Source of the DNA: Cellvibrionales bacterium UBA5860
GTDB taxonomy: Bacteria > Pseudomonadota > Gammaproteobacteria > Pseudomonadales > Porticoccaceae
Direction of reading: 5' to 3'
DNA length: 11,847 bases
NCBI GenBank assembly: GCA_002431545.1
Contig: DJFY01000011.1
Span: 234 to 12,080, forward strand
Under the pieces are notes generated by a model. That model did not search any database, was not told the DNA's origin, and saw nothing but the letters and a program-made list of their open reading frames with translations. The translations under genes and the position numbers were made by a program. Positions within the stretch are counted from its first letter, which is position 1. Every line of letters starts with the position of its first letter. Positions 6,281-11,847 of the stretch are shown one piece after another.

Positions 6281-6285
6281 GTCAA
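6257..6285 (-). promoter_or_regulatory. Promoter for the phasin operon
   Basis: Read on the minus strand, a perfect -35 TTGACA (6285-6280) is followed after 17 bp by TATATA (6262-6257), four of six bases of TATAAT. The predicted start is near 6250. The -35 lies over the right arm of the shared palindrome, next to the rightward -10. Confidence 0.65.
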
Positions 6286-6320
6286 CAAGTAATATTTGCG
6301 GGCTAGGCTAGGTTTTACTC

Positions 6321-6806
6321 ATGACAGACAACAGCAAAAAGACGACGAACGATGAAACAAACAGCACCGGGGCCGGGGAGGGTCCGGCGACCGGTGCCAA
6401 GCTATCGGGGGAGATGCTTACAGCACAACTTCTGGCGCTATTAAAGAATTGGTCGGGGTATGGCTATGAGCTGGCCAAGCGACTTGAAGAAACCGGTTAT
6501 GCCGGGTGCAATTCCGGCACTTTGTACCGGACGCTACGTCAAATGGAGAAGTCGGGCTTGATTTCTTCCGCCTGGGACACATCTAGAGGCGGTCCCGCGC
6601 GACGTATGTATTCCATGACGGAAGCCGGCAATCTTTTTCTGGATAACTGGATTTCGTTGATCGACTTCCACAAGAAATCGCTGAACATGTTTCTCGATGC
6701 CTCCGCCATGATGCTGGAAGCAAGCAAATCATTTCAGCGGTCGGCTACCGGCGCTAACCGGGAGGCCGAAAAACCTGACAACCGAGGAGACGAAGATGAC
6801 AGATGA
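6321..6806 (+). CDS. phaQ: PadR-family regulator of PHA genes, PhaQ type
   Basis: A 161-aa protein with a PadR winged helix at about residues 28-105. LTAQLLALLKNWSGYGYELAK begins the domain, NSGTLYRTLRQMEKSGLI is the recognition helix region, and ARRMYSMTEAG the wing. The family fingerprint (G-tyrosine-E-L, LYR-L-ME-GL, Y-T--G) is complete. Residues 106-135 form the C-terminal dimerisation helix; both ends are disordered and polar. PadR-type PhaQ proteins, described in Bacillus megaterium, repress phasin synthesis and respond to polyhydroxybutyrate. This gene is divergent from phaP, shares its promoter palindrome and overlaps phaR by 11 bases, so a matching autoregulated repressor role is likely. 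Ligand and operator are inferred. The ribosome site is weak (TAGG, eight bases before ATG), consistent with low expression. Confidence 0.85.
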   Translation: MTDNSKKTTNDETNSTGAGEGPATGAKLSGEMLTAQLLALLKNWSGYGYELAKRLEETGYAGCNSGTLYRTLRQMEKSGLISSAWDTSRGGPARRMYSMTEAGNLFLDNWISLIDFHKKSLNMFLDASAMMLEASKSFQRSATGANREAEKPDNRGDEDDR

Positions 6807-7272
6807 CCAAGGAGAACCCTTTCTCGAACCCATGCGCATGTGGCGGGAGTGGTATCAGCGGTCGGAAAAGCAGTGGAGTGAAGCGCTGACCGACATCATG
6901 GCGGACGAGAAATTCGGCAAGACCTGGGGGCGAATGTTCCAGGAGTGGTTACACGCCCAACATATGATGGCAGAACTGATTGGACAACAGCTGGCCGCGC
7001 TCAACATGCCTTCCCGCTCCGATATTCTAAGTATTCGCGATCGTGTCGGAGAAATGGAGGACTCCGTGTCAGCGCTGACCGCTGAAATTGTCCAACTGCG
7101 CCAGCAAATGAAAAAAACTGCCACCACCAACGCAGAAAAGCCTCCATCCGGTGTCAAAAGAACGCGGAAACCAGCGGCAAAAAAAACACCGGTGGACGAA
7201 ACCGGAAAAACTGAAGCCAGTAGCGTGGCACCGAAAACTTCGGGAGACAGCGAATCCGCAGCGATGCCCTGA
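6796..7272 (+). CDS. phaR: Short PHA synthase subunit, PhaR/PhaE type
   Basis: A 158-aa accessory subunit of a two-component PHA synthase. The conserved core covers about residues 8-105: EPMRMWREWYQRSEKQW, a helical middle with FGKTWGRMFQEWLHAQHMM, then LNMPSRSDILSIRDRVGEMED leading into a coiled coil to about residue 107. The last 50 residues are a Lys/Ala/Pro/Thr-rich tail (VKRTRKPAAKKTP). The size fits the class IV PhaR subunit of Bacillus (about 20 kDa) rather than the roughly 40-kDa PhaE of class III systems. The subunit is needed for full activity of the short PhaC encoded downstream. The strong site GAGGAGA ends five bases before ATG, and the start overlaps the end of phaQ by 11 bases, so translation is probably coupled. 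Whether it is better called PhaR or a shortened PhaE is open. Confidence 0.83.
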   Translation: MTDDQGEPFLEPMRMWREWYQRSEKQWSEALTDIMADEKFGKTWGRMFQEWLHAQHMMAELIGQQLAALNMPSRSDILSIRDRVGEMEDSVSALTAEIVQLRQQMKKTATTNAEKPPSGVKRTRKPAAKKTPVDETGKTEASSVAPKTSGDSESAAMP

Positions 7273-7399
7273 GTGACCGCCAGTGCCGCACGGCTCACCG
7301 CTTGATGAGCATCAGTTTTTGTATTGAACGACCAACAAGAATCAGAGAGGGGAATATCCTGGTCGTGCACATCGCGTTCACTATACCAAGGAGTTAGAC
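7273..7399 (+). promoter_or_regulatory. phaR-phaC intercistronic region and phaC ribosome site
   Basis: The site AAGGAG (7388-7393), six bases before ATG 7400, is strong. The inverted repeat ACGACC (7328-7333) / GGTCGT (7361-7366) could form a long-loop stem, and TGAT-GAGC-ATCA followed by GTTTTT (7303-7320) is a weak terminator-like element. Both could tune the PhaR:PhaC ratio; no clear internal promoter was found. Confidence 0.35.
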
Positions 7400-8476
7400 A
7401 TGAACAGTGCCGGGCCTCACAGCGCCTATGAGGAGAAAATTCGCGACGCCGTCCAGCGGGTTTTGTCGCGCAATATCTCCGGTCTCAAAACCCTCGAAGA
7501 CATCGCTCTGGACTTTGGCGCAACGCCCAAAGAAACCATCTATTCTAAGGATTCGATGCGGCTTTATCACTACACGCCGACCACTGACGAGGTGTATCGC
7601 GTACCTGTACTCCTGGTGATGTCGCTGGTCAGCCGCTACTACATTCTCGACCTGGCACCCGATCAAAGCCTGGTGCGCTTTCTGCTGGATAGCGGTTTCG
7701 ACGTCTATCTCGTCGACTGGGGAATACCGCGACCCGAGCACAGCGAATTCACCCTCGACTACTACGTCGGCGAGGCCCTCCCCGAGTGTATTGAAGAGGT
7801 CAAAGCCGACAGCGGTGAGGATTCAGTAGCACTTGTCGGCTATTGTCTCGGCGGGACACTGGCAATGATGACCACTGCGCTGTGTCCGGACGACTCTGTG
7901 CACGCGCTGGCCTGCTTTACCACGCCCGTCGACAGCAACGGCATGCGCCTTTACAAGGCCTGGGCGGAAAGCAAGAGTTTTGACATTGATGAACTTGTCG
8001 AGGAGCTCGGTAATATCCCCGCGCAATTTATAGACGCCATGATCCAGGCGCTGCGACCCCTGCAAAAAACCGCGGGCCGCATGGGCATGCTGGACAACGT
8101 CCTGAACGACAAGTTTGTCGAGGCACACTACCGCTTTGAACGCTGGTCATCTGATCACATTCCCATGACCGGCGGTACTGCCAGGCAATTGTTCAATGAT
8201 TTCCTACGCGACAATAAACTCCTGAAAAACCAGCTGGAAATCAAAGGACAACGCGTCGACCTGAAGAATATTACCGTACCCTTCATGCACATTGCCGCAC
8301 TGCACGATCATATTGTGCCGGCAGCAGCCTCTAAAGGAATCATCGATCTCGTCGGCAGCGAGGACAAAAAAGAAATCACGCTCAAAGGCGGGCATGTCAG
8401 CCTGGTCGCCGGTGGGAACGCTGTCTACCGACTGTGGCCCCAACTCAGTGACTGGCTGTCGGAACGTTGCGTTTAA
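7400..8476 (+). CDS. phaC: Poly(3-hydroxyalkanoate) synthase, class III/IV PhaC
   Basis: A 358-aa catalytic subunit that polymerises (R)-3-hydroxyacyl-CoA into PHA on the granule surface. The length is that of class III and IV PhaC proteins; class I and II enzymes are near 560-590 aa. It has the alpha/beta-hydrolase fold with cysteine in place of the nucleophile serine: Cys149 in VGYCLGG, Asp303 in LHDHIVP and His332 in GGHVSLVAGG. These almost coincide with Cys149, Asp302 and His331 known for the Allochromatium class III enzyme. FDVYLVDWGIP at about 100-110 is another synthase hallmark. The accessory subunit is encoded 127 bp upstream on the same strand, and a GNAT gene starts 11 bp downstream. 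Substrate preference, probably short-chain monomers, is inferred from class. Confidence 0.96.
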   Translation: MNSAGPHSAYEEKIRDAVQRVLSRNISGLKTLEDIALDFGATPKETIYSKDSMRLYHYTPTTDEVYRVPVLLVMSLVSRYYILDLAPDQSLVRFLLDSGFDVYLVDWGIPRPEHSEFTLDYYVGEALPECIEEVKADSGEDSVALVGYCLGGTLAMMTTALCPDDSVHALACFTTPVDSNGMRLYKAWAESKSFDIDELVEELGNIPAQFIDAMIQALRPLQKTAGRMGMLDNVLNDKFVEAHYRFERWSSDHIPMTGGTARQLFNDFLRDNKLLKNQLEIKGQRVDLKNITVPFMHIAALHDHIVPAAASKGIIDLVGSEDKKEITLKGGHVSLVAGGNAVYRLWPQLSDWLSERCV

Positions 8477-8487
8477 GGAGACAGGAA

Positions 8488-9057
8488 TTGGACCAATACC
8501 CAAAAACAGTTGAATTACTCAAGGGCTCGGCCGTGCTGCGCCCTCTAACTCACGACGATAAAGAAGAGGTACTGGCGTTTTCCAGCACCCTGTCGCATCA
8601 CGACCTGATGTTTCTGCGCCGCGACATCACCAAACCGGAGACTGTCGAACACTGGCTGAATGAAATCGACCGGGAACAGGCTCTTGTGATCATTGCCGAA
8701 ATAGACGGCAAAATGGTGGGTTACGGCATGCTCAGCCTGAACGACCTGGACTGGACGCGGCATCTCGCGGAATTGCGGGTACTGGTACATCCGGATTACC
8801 GCAACACCGGCCTCGGGCGCAAAATGATTCGCGAGGTTTTCGCCCTGGCCGTGGACCGCGGCGTGGAAAAAGTAATCGCCCGTATGACGCTGGACCAGAC
8901 CGCGGCGCGCTCGCTGTTCCACGAACTGGGTTTTCGCCCGGAAGCACTGCACGAAGGCGAGGTCAAGGATCTCGACGGCAATATGCACGACGTGGTGCGT
9001 ATGGCTGTCGACGTGAAAGCCCTGCTGGCAAGGCGCGATATCTACGGCCTTAATTAA
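8488..9057 (+). CDS. GNAT-family N-acetyltransferase
   Basis: A 189-aa acetyl-CoA-dependent transferase. The fold is readable in order: AVLRPLTHDDKEEVLAF at the N-terminus, ALVIIAEIDGKMVGYGML (strands 2-3), ELRVLVHPDYRNTGLGRKMI with the acetyl-CoA pyrophosphate loop R-N-T-G-L-G at 105-110, and AARSLFHELGFRPEA near the end. The start is taken as TTG 8488 because AAGGAG at 8475-8480 lies seven bases upstream; a TTG at 8467 would overlap phaC and has no ribosome site. It lies 11 bp after phaC and is almost surely cotranscribed. The acetylated substrate is unknown; proteins, small amines and antibiotics are all possible for this family. A link to PHA metabolism is suggested only by position. Confidence 0.88.
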   Translation: MDQYPKTVELLKGSAVLRPLTHDDKEEVLAFSSTLSHHDLMFLRRDITKPETVEHWLNEIDREQALVIIAEIDGKMVGYGMLSLNDLDWTRHLAELRVLVHPDYRNTGLGRKMIREVFALAVDRGVEKVIARMTLDQTAARSLFHELGFRPEALHEGEVKDLDGNMHDVVRMAVDVKALLARRDIYGLN

Positions 9058-9087
9058 CCGTGTAACCGTGGCCCGAAGCCGGTCGTG

Positions 9088-9137
9088 CATAGGCTTGCGC
9101 TGGCCTATGGTGTAGAATTCGCGGTCTTTTTCCCGCG
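9088..9137 (+). promoter_or_regulatory. Possible glyA promoter with two inverted repeats
   Basis: TAGAAT at 9113-9118 is a reasonable -10, but no good -35 is found at 16-18 bp. Instead the inverted repeat CATAGGC / GCCTATG (9088-9109, eight-base loop) covers that position and could be an activator or repressor site, or end the upstream transcript poorly. A second hairpin, CGCGG / CCGCG with loop TCTTTTTC (9120-9137), lies just before the glyA ATG. No purine-rich ribosome site is clear. Confidence 0.35.
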
Positions 9138-9148
9138 AGCCTAGACAC

Positions 9149-10411
9149 ATGTTTGACAGCAAACCAACCCTGGCCGAGTTCGATCCGGAAATCTGGCAAG
9201 CCATTCAGAGCGAGGAGCGTCGCCAGGAAGAACACATCGAGCTGATCGCCTCGGAAAACTACGCCAGCCCCCGGGTAATAGCCGCTCAAGGCAGCGTTTT
9301 GACCAACAAGTATGCCGAAGGCTATCCCGGCAAGCGGTATTACGGCGGCTGTGAATACGTCGACCAGGCCGAGCAACTGGCCATCGAACGCGCCAAAGCA
9401 CTGTTCAGCGCCGACTACGCCAATGTGCAGCCGCATTCCGGGTCGCAGGCAAATGCGGCAGTTTTTCAGGCGCTCTGCAGCGCGGGCGATACTGTCCTCG
9501 GCATGAGCCTGGCCGATGGCGGTCACCTGACCCATGGCGCAAAACCGAATTTTTCCGGAAAGAACTATCACGCCGTGCAATACGGACTCGACGCCGAAAC
9601 CGGAGAAGTCGATTATGCGCAGGTAGAACGCCTGGCGGCGGAACACAGACCAAAGATGATTATCGCGGGCTTTTCCGCCTATTCGCGGGTGATGGACTGG
9701 CAGCGGTTTCGCGACATCGCCGATAGTGTCGGCGCCTACCTGATGGTCGACATGGCCCATGTCGCCGGTCTCGTGGCAACCGGCCACTACCCTAACCCGA
9801 TCCCTGTTGCCGATGTGGTCACCTCGACCACCCATAAAACGCTGCGCGGCCCCCGGGGCGGAATTATTCTGGCGCGCGGCAACGAAGAGCTCGAGAAAAA
9901 ATTCAATTCGGCGGTGTTTCCCGGTGGCCAGGGCGGCCCTCTGATGCACGTGATCGCCGCCAAGGCAGTCAGCTTCAAAGAAGCCATGAGCGAGGAGTTC
10001 AAGCTGTATCAGGAACAGGTCGTTTGCAATGCGCGCACCATGGCCAGCACCTTCATCGAACGCGGCATCGATATCGTTTCCGGCGGCACCGACAATCATT
10101 TGATGCTGGTCAACCTCATCGGCAAGGATTACACCGGTAAAGACGCGGACGAGGCCCTGGGTTCTGCCAACATCACGGTAAACAAAAACGCGGTGCCCAA
10201 CGATCCCCGCTCACCCTTTATCACTAGCGGGCTGCGCGTCGGCACCCCCGCCATTACCACACGGGGATTTAAAGAAGCGGAAACGGTGGCGCTCACGCAC
10301 TGGATGTGTGACATCCTCGAATCCCTCGAGGGCGAAGGCACCGAGACAACGATCAACGCCGTAAAACAGCGCGTGCTCGAGATCTGTCGACAGTTTCCCG
10401 TCTATCGCTGA
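9149..10411 (+). CDS. glyA: Serine hydroxymethyltransferase
   Basis: The 420-aa protein is full length for bacterial GlyA and is a cytoplasmic PLP enzyme. It interconverts serine plus tetrahydrofolate with glycine plus 5,10-methylene-tetrahydrofolate, the main source of one-carbon units. Visible landmarks are ELIASENYAS near residues 31-40, NKYAEGYPGKRYYGG at 53-67, QPHSGSQANAAVF at 94-106, VDMAHVAGLVA near 200-210, the PLP-binding Lys230 in STTHKTLRGPRGG, and RSPFITSGLRVGTPA near the C-terminus. It stands upstream of nrdR and ribD, the usual gammaproteobacterial neighbourhood. Start ATG 9149 gives the normal N-terminus. Confidence 0.98.
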   Translation: MFDSKPTLAEFDPEIWQAIQSEERRQEEHIELIASENYASPRVIAAQGSVLTNKYAEGYPGKRYYGGCEYVDQAEQLAIERAKALFSADYANVQPHSGSQANAAVFQALCSAGDTVLGMSLADGGHLTHGAKPNFSGKNYHAVQYGLDAETGEVDYAQVERLAAEHRPKMIIAGFSAYSRVMDWQRFRDIADSVGAYLMVDMAHVAGLVATGHYPNPIPVADVVTSTTHKTLRGPRGGIILARGNEELEKKFNSAVFPGGQGGPLMHVIAAKAVSFKEAMSEEFKLYQEQVVCNARTMASTFIERGIDIVSGGTDNHLMLVNLIGKDYTGKDADEALGSANITVNKNAVPNDPRSPFITSGLRVGTPAITTRGFKEAETVALTHWMCDILESLEGEGTETTINAVKQRVLEICRQFPVYR

Positions 10412-10423
10412 GCCCGGTAGTGT

Positions 10424-10455
10424 TGGCGCTGCTTATCCCATAGAATAAAGCGCCA
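10424..10455 (+). promoter_or_regulatory. Inverted repeat and possible -10 before nrdR
   Basis: The 7-bp arms TGGCGCT (10424-10430) and AGCGCCA (10449-10455) surround TAGAAT (10441-10446), a possible -10 without a clear -35. In RNA the arms form a hairpin between glyA and nrdR. There is no U-tract, so it is not a classic terminator. Confidence 0.35.
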
Positions 10456-10489
10456 GCAGCCCGGCCAATAGCAAGGTTCCAGCTATCCC

Positions 10490-10960
10490 ATGCACTGTCC
10501 TTTTTGCGGAGCCGACGATACTAAAGTCATCGATTCTCGACTGGTCGCCGGTGGCGACCAGGTGAGGCGGCGACGTGAATGCGCATCCTGCAAAGACAGG
10601 TTCACCAGTTACGAAGTCGCGGAGCTGCTGATGCCCCGGGTAATCAAGCAGGACGAAACCCGTGAACCCTTCGACGAACAAAAACTGCTGGCCGGCCTGC
10701 ATCGCGCCCTCGAAAAACGACCCGTGGGTGTCGAACAGATCGAAGCCGCCGTATCGCAGATCAAACGCTTCCTGCAAAGCACGGGCGAACGGGAAATCTC
10801 CTCCCAGATCATCGGTGAAAAGGTCATGGAAGAACTACGCAAGCTCGATGATGTGGCCTATGTTCGCTTTGCCTCGGTTTACCGCAGCTTTCAGGACCTG
10901 AGCGAATTCCGTGCTGAACTGGACCGTCTGGAACAGGAGACCGGTGACACCGGGGTATGA
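10490..10960 (+). CDS. nrdR: Transcriptional repressor of ribonucleotide reductase genes
   Basis: A 156-aa NrdR of normal length. The N-terminal zinc ribbon uses Cys3, Cys6, Cys31 and Cys34 (MHCPFC and CASC), followed by the basic DNA-binding RRRREC context. An ATP-cone fills about residues 49-139, beginning PRVIKQDETREPFDEQKL and ending in the VAYVRFASVYRSFQD signature. NrdR binds ATP/dATP and represses nrd operons when dNTP pools are high. The start at ATG 10490 is fixed by the conserved MHCPFC. It ends three bases before ribD, so the two are almost certainly cotranscribed. Confidence 0.98.
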   Translation: MHCPFCGADDTKVIDSRLVAGGDQVRRRRECASCKDRFTSYEVAELLMPRVIKQDETREPFDEQKLLAGLHRALEKRPVGVEQIEAAVSQIKRFLQSTGEREISSQIIGEKVMEELRKLDDVAYVRFASVYRSFQDLSEFRAELDRLEQETGDTGV

Positions 10961-10963
10961 TCC

Positions 10964-11847
10964 GTGGTGCAGATTACCGGGGGCGATGAAGCCTATATGG
11001 CGCGGGCGATAGCTCTCGCCCGCAAGGGCCAGTACACCTGCCGGCCCAATCCGAGCGTAGGCTGCGTCATCGTCAACGAAAACCAGATTGTCGGGGAAGG
11101 CTGGCACTGGCAGGCCGGTGGGCCCCATGCCGAGATCAACGCACTCGACGCCGCCGGAAACCGCGCGCATGGCGCGACGGCCTACGTCACGTTAGCCCCC
11201 TGCGACCACTACGGAAGAACACCTCCCTGCAGCCAGGCGCTGATCAAAGCGGGCATTCGACGGCTGGTTTACGGTTGTGACGATCCCAACGAAGCGGCTA
11301 GGGGCGGCCTCGCGAGACTGGAACAGGCGGGTATAACGGTCACCGGGCCAGTACTTGAAGCCGACGCCCTGGCGCTGAATACGGGTTTTTTTCAGCGCGT
11401 GCGGACCGGTTTGCCACGAGTCCGGGCAAAGATAGCCGCCAGCCTCGATGGTGCAACGGCCATGGCCAGCGGCGAAAGCAAGTGGATTACCGGCCCCGCG
11501 GCGCGCAGTGACGTGCAGCGCCTGCGCGCACGCAGCGGTGCCATTGTCACCGGCATCGGCACGGTGCTCGCGGATAATCCTGCCTTGACCGTGCGCGCAC
11601 GGGAACTTGAGCTAACCGATGCTGCAGCGATTGCCGAATTACAGCCGCTGCGCGTGATTGTCGACAGCAGGTTTCGGGTAAACGAAGACTTGCAGATTCT
11701 GCGACAACCCGGCGAGGCGCTGGTCGTCACAGCGCGGAAAGATTGCGCCGTCGACGGTGCGCAGACGGTGACGCTGGCCAACGGCGAAGGCAAAGTGGCG
11801 TTACCGGAACTGCTGTATGAACTGGGCCGGCGGCAAATCAACGATGT
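10964..11847 (+). CDS. ribD: RibD, bifunctional riboflavin biosynthesis enzyme, cut by window edge
   Basis: The frame is open from GTG 10964 to the right edge (294 codons), so the C-terminus is missing; the family is about 365-380 aa. The N-terminal deaminase domain (about 1-145) has PNPSVGCVIV, the catalytic PHAE (His55, Glu57) and the zinc ligands Cys80 and Cys89 in PCDHYGRTPPC. The reductase domain begins about 150 with AKIAASLDGATAM, then GESKWITG and GIGTVLADNPALTVR. It converts the pyrimidine product of GTP cyclohydrolase II by deamination and NADPH reduction. The start is GTG 10964 or 10967: GGGG at 10952-10955 is eight bases upstream of the first, and no ATG lies before codon 12. The usual TLEPC reads TLAPC here; the catalytic residues are intact. 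Confidence 0.95.
   Translation, partial: MVQITGGDEAYMARAIALARKGQYTCRPNPSVGCVIVNENQIVGEGWHWQAGGPHAEINALDAAGNRAHGATAYVTLAPCDHYGRTPPCSQALIKAGIRRLVYGCDDPNEAARGGLARLEQAGITVTGPVLEADALALNTGFFQRVRTGLPRVRAKIAASLDGATAMASGESKWITGPAARSDVQRLRARSGAIVTGIGTVLADNPALTVRARELELTDAAAIAELQPLRVIVDSRFRVNEDLQILRQPGEALVVTARKDCAVDGAQTVTLANGEGKVALPELLYELGRRQIND

Larger units (their letters stand above)
6251..6285. promoter_or_regulatory. 35-bp interrupted palindrome, likely PhaQ operator
   Basis: Outer arms TTGACAT (6251-6257) and ATGTCAA (6279-6285) are perfect inverses, and the inner TGCA-AAA-TGCA (6263-6273) has the same centre, base 6268. In total 13 of 17 possible pairs match. The palindrome contains the -35 and -10 of both divergent promoters. 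PadR-family dimers bind such palindromes, and the regulator gene starts 36 bp away, so binding here would shut off both operons. The assignment is inferred from position and symmetry. Confidence 0.6.

Noticed and set aside
7303..7320. Intrinsic terminator after phaR
   Set aside because: The stem is only four base pairs with a four-base loop; too weak to call, and phaC must be transcribed from upstream.
8467..8487. Longer GNAT start at TTG 8467
   Set aside because: It overlaps the end of phaC and leaves the good AAGGAG inside the coding region; TTG 8488 is correctly spaced.
9050..10099. 349-codon minus-strand frame opposite glyA
   Set aside because: It is a shadow of GC-rich codon bias in glyA; the translation shows no known domain and glyA is certain.

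Overview
The window reads as a chromosomal segment of a gammaproteobacterium. The order glyA-nrdR-ribD is typical of that class, the codon use is moderately GC-rich, and type I-F and I-E CRISPR repeats are common there. The species cannot be named. Genes are packed tightly with short gaps and several overlaps, and no transposase, integrase, tRNA or rRNA gene was seen.

Left end (1-445): the trailer end of a CRISPR locus. Four 32-nt spacers lie between 28-nt type I-F repeats. The last I-F repeat stops at base 20, the usual Cas6f cut position, and runs directly into a complete 29-nt type I-E repeat, one 32-nt spacer and a decayed I-E repeat. This same-strand I-F/I-E fusion is the most unusual structure in the window. 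No cas genes are present; they would have to lie to the left or elsewhere. A small hairpin flanked by short direct repeats and a candidate ECF-type promoter follow.

446-2618: a three-gene unit encoding an ECF sigma factor, an overlapping single-span membrane protein that is probably its anti-sigma factor, and an exported protein with two PDZ domains. Together they look like a cell-envelope signalling module.

2619-4646: a 303-bp intergenic region with a possible promoter and a 13-bp palindrome, then a CocE/NonD-type serine hydrolase. It converges on the next operon with only 14 bp between stop codons.

4661-9057: a polyhydroxyalkanoate (PHA) locus. A phasin gene and a downstream lipase-like alpha/beta hydrolase run leftward. 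A PadR-family regulator (PhaQ type), a short PHA synthase subunit (PhaR/PhaE type), a class III/IV PHA synthase PhaC and a GNAT acetyltransferase run rightward. The two arms share a compact divergent promoter region in which facing promoters overlap inside one 35-bp interrupted palindrome, a natural operator for the PadR regulator. A plausible model is that PhaQ senses the polymer or a precursor and releases both the phasin and synthase operons. No phaA or phaB is present.

9149-11847: housekeeping genes glyA (serine hydroxymethyltransferase), nrdR (ribonucleotide reductase repressor) and ribD (riboflavin biosynthesis), the last running off the right edge.
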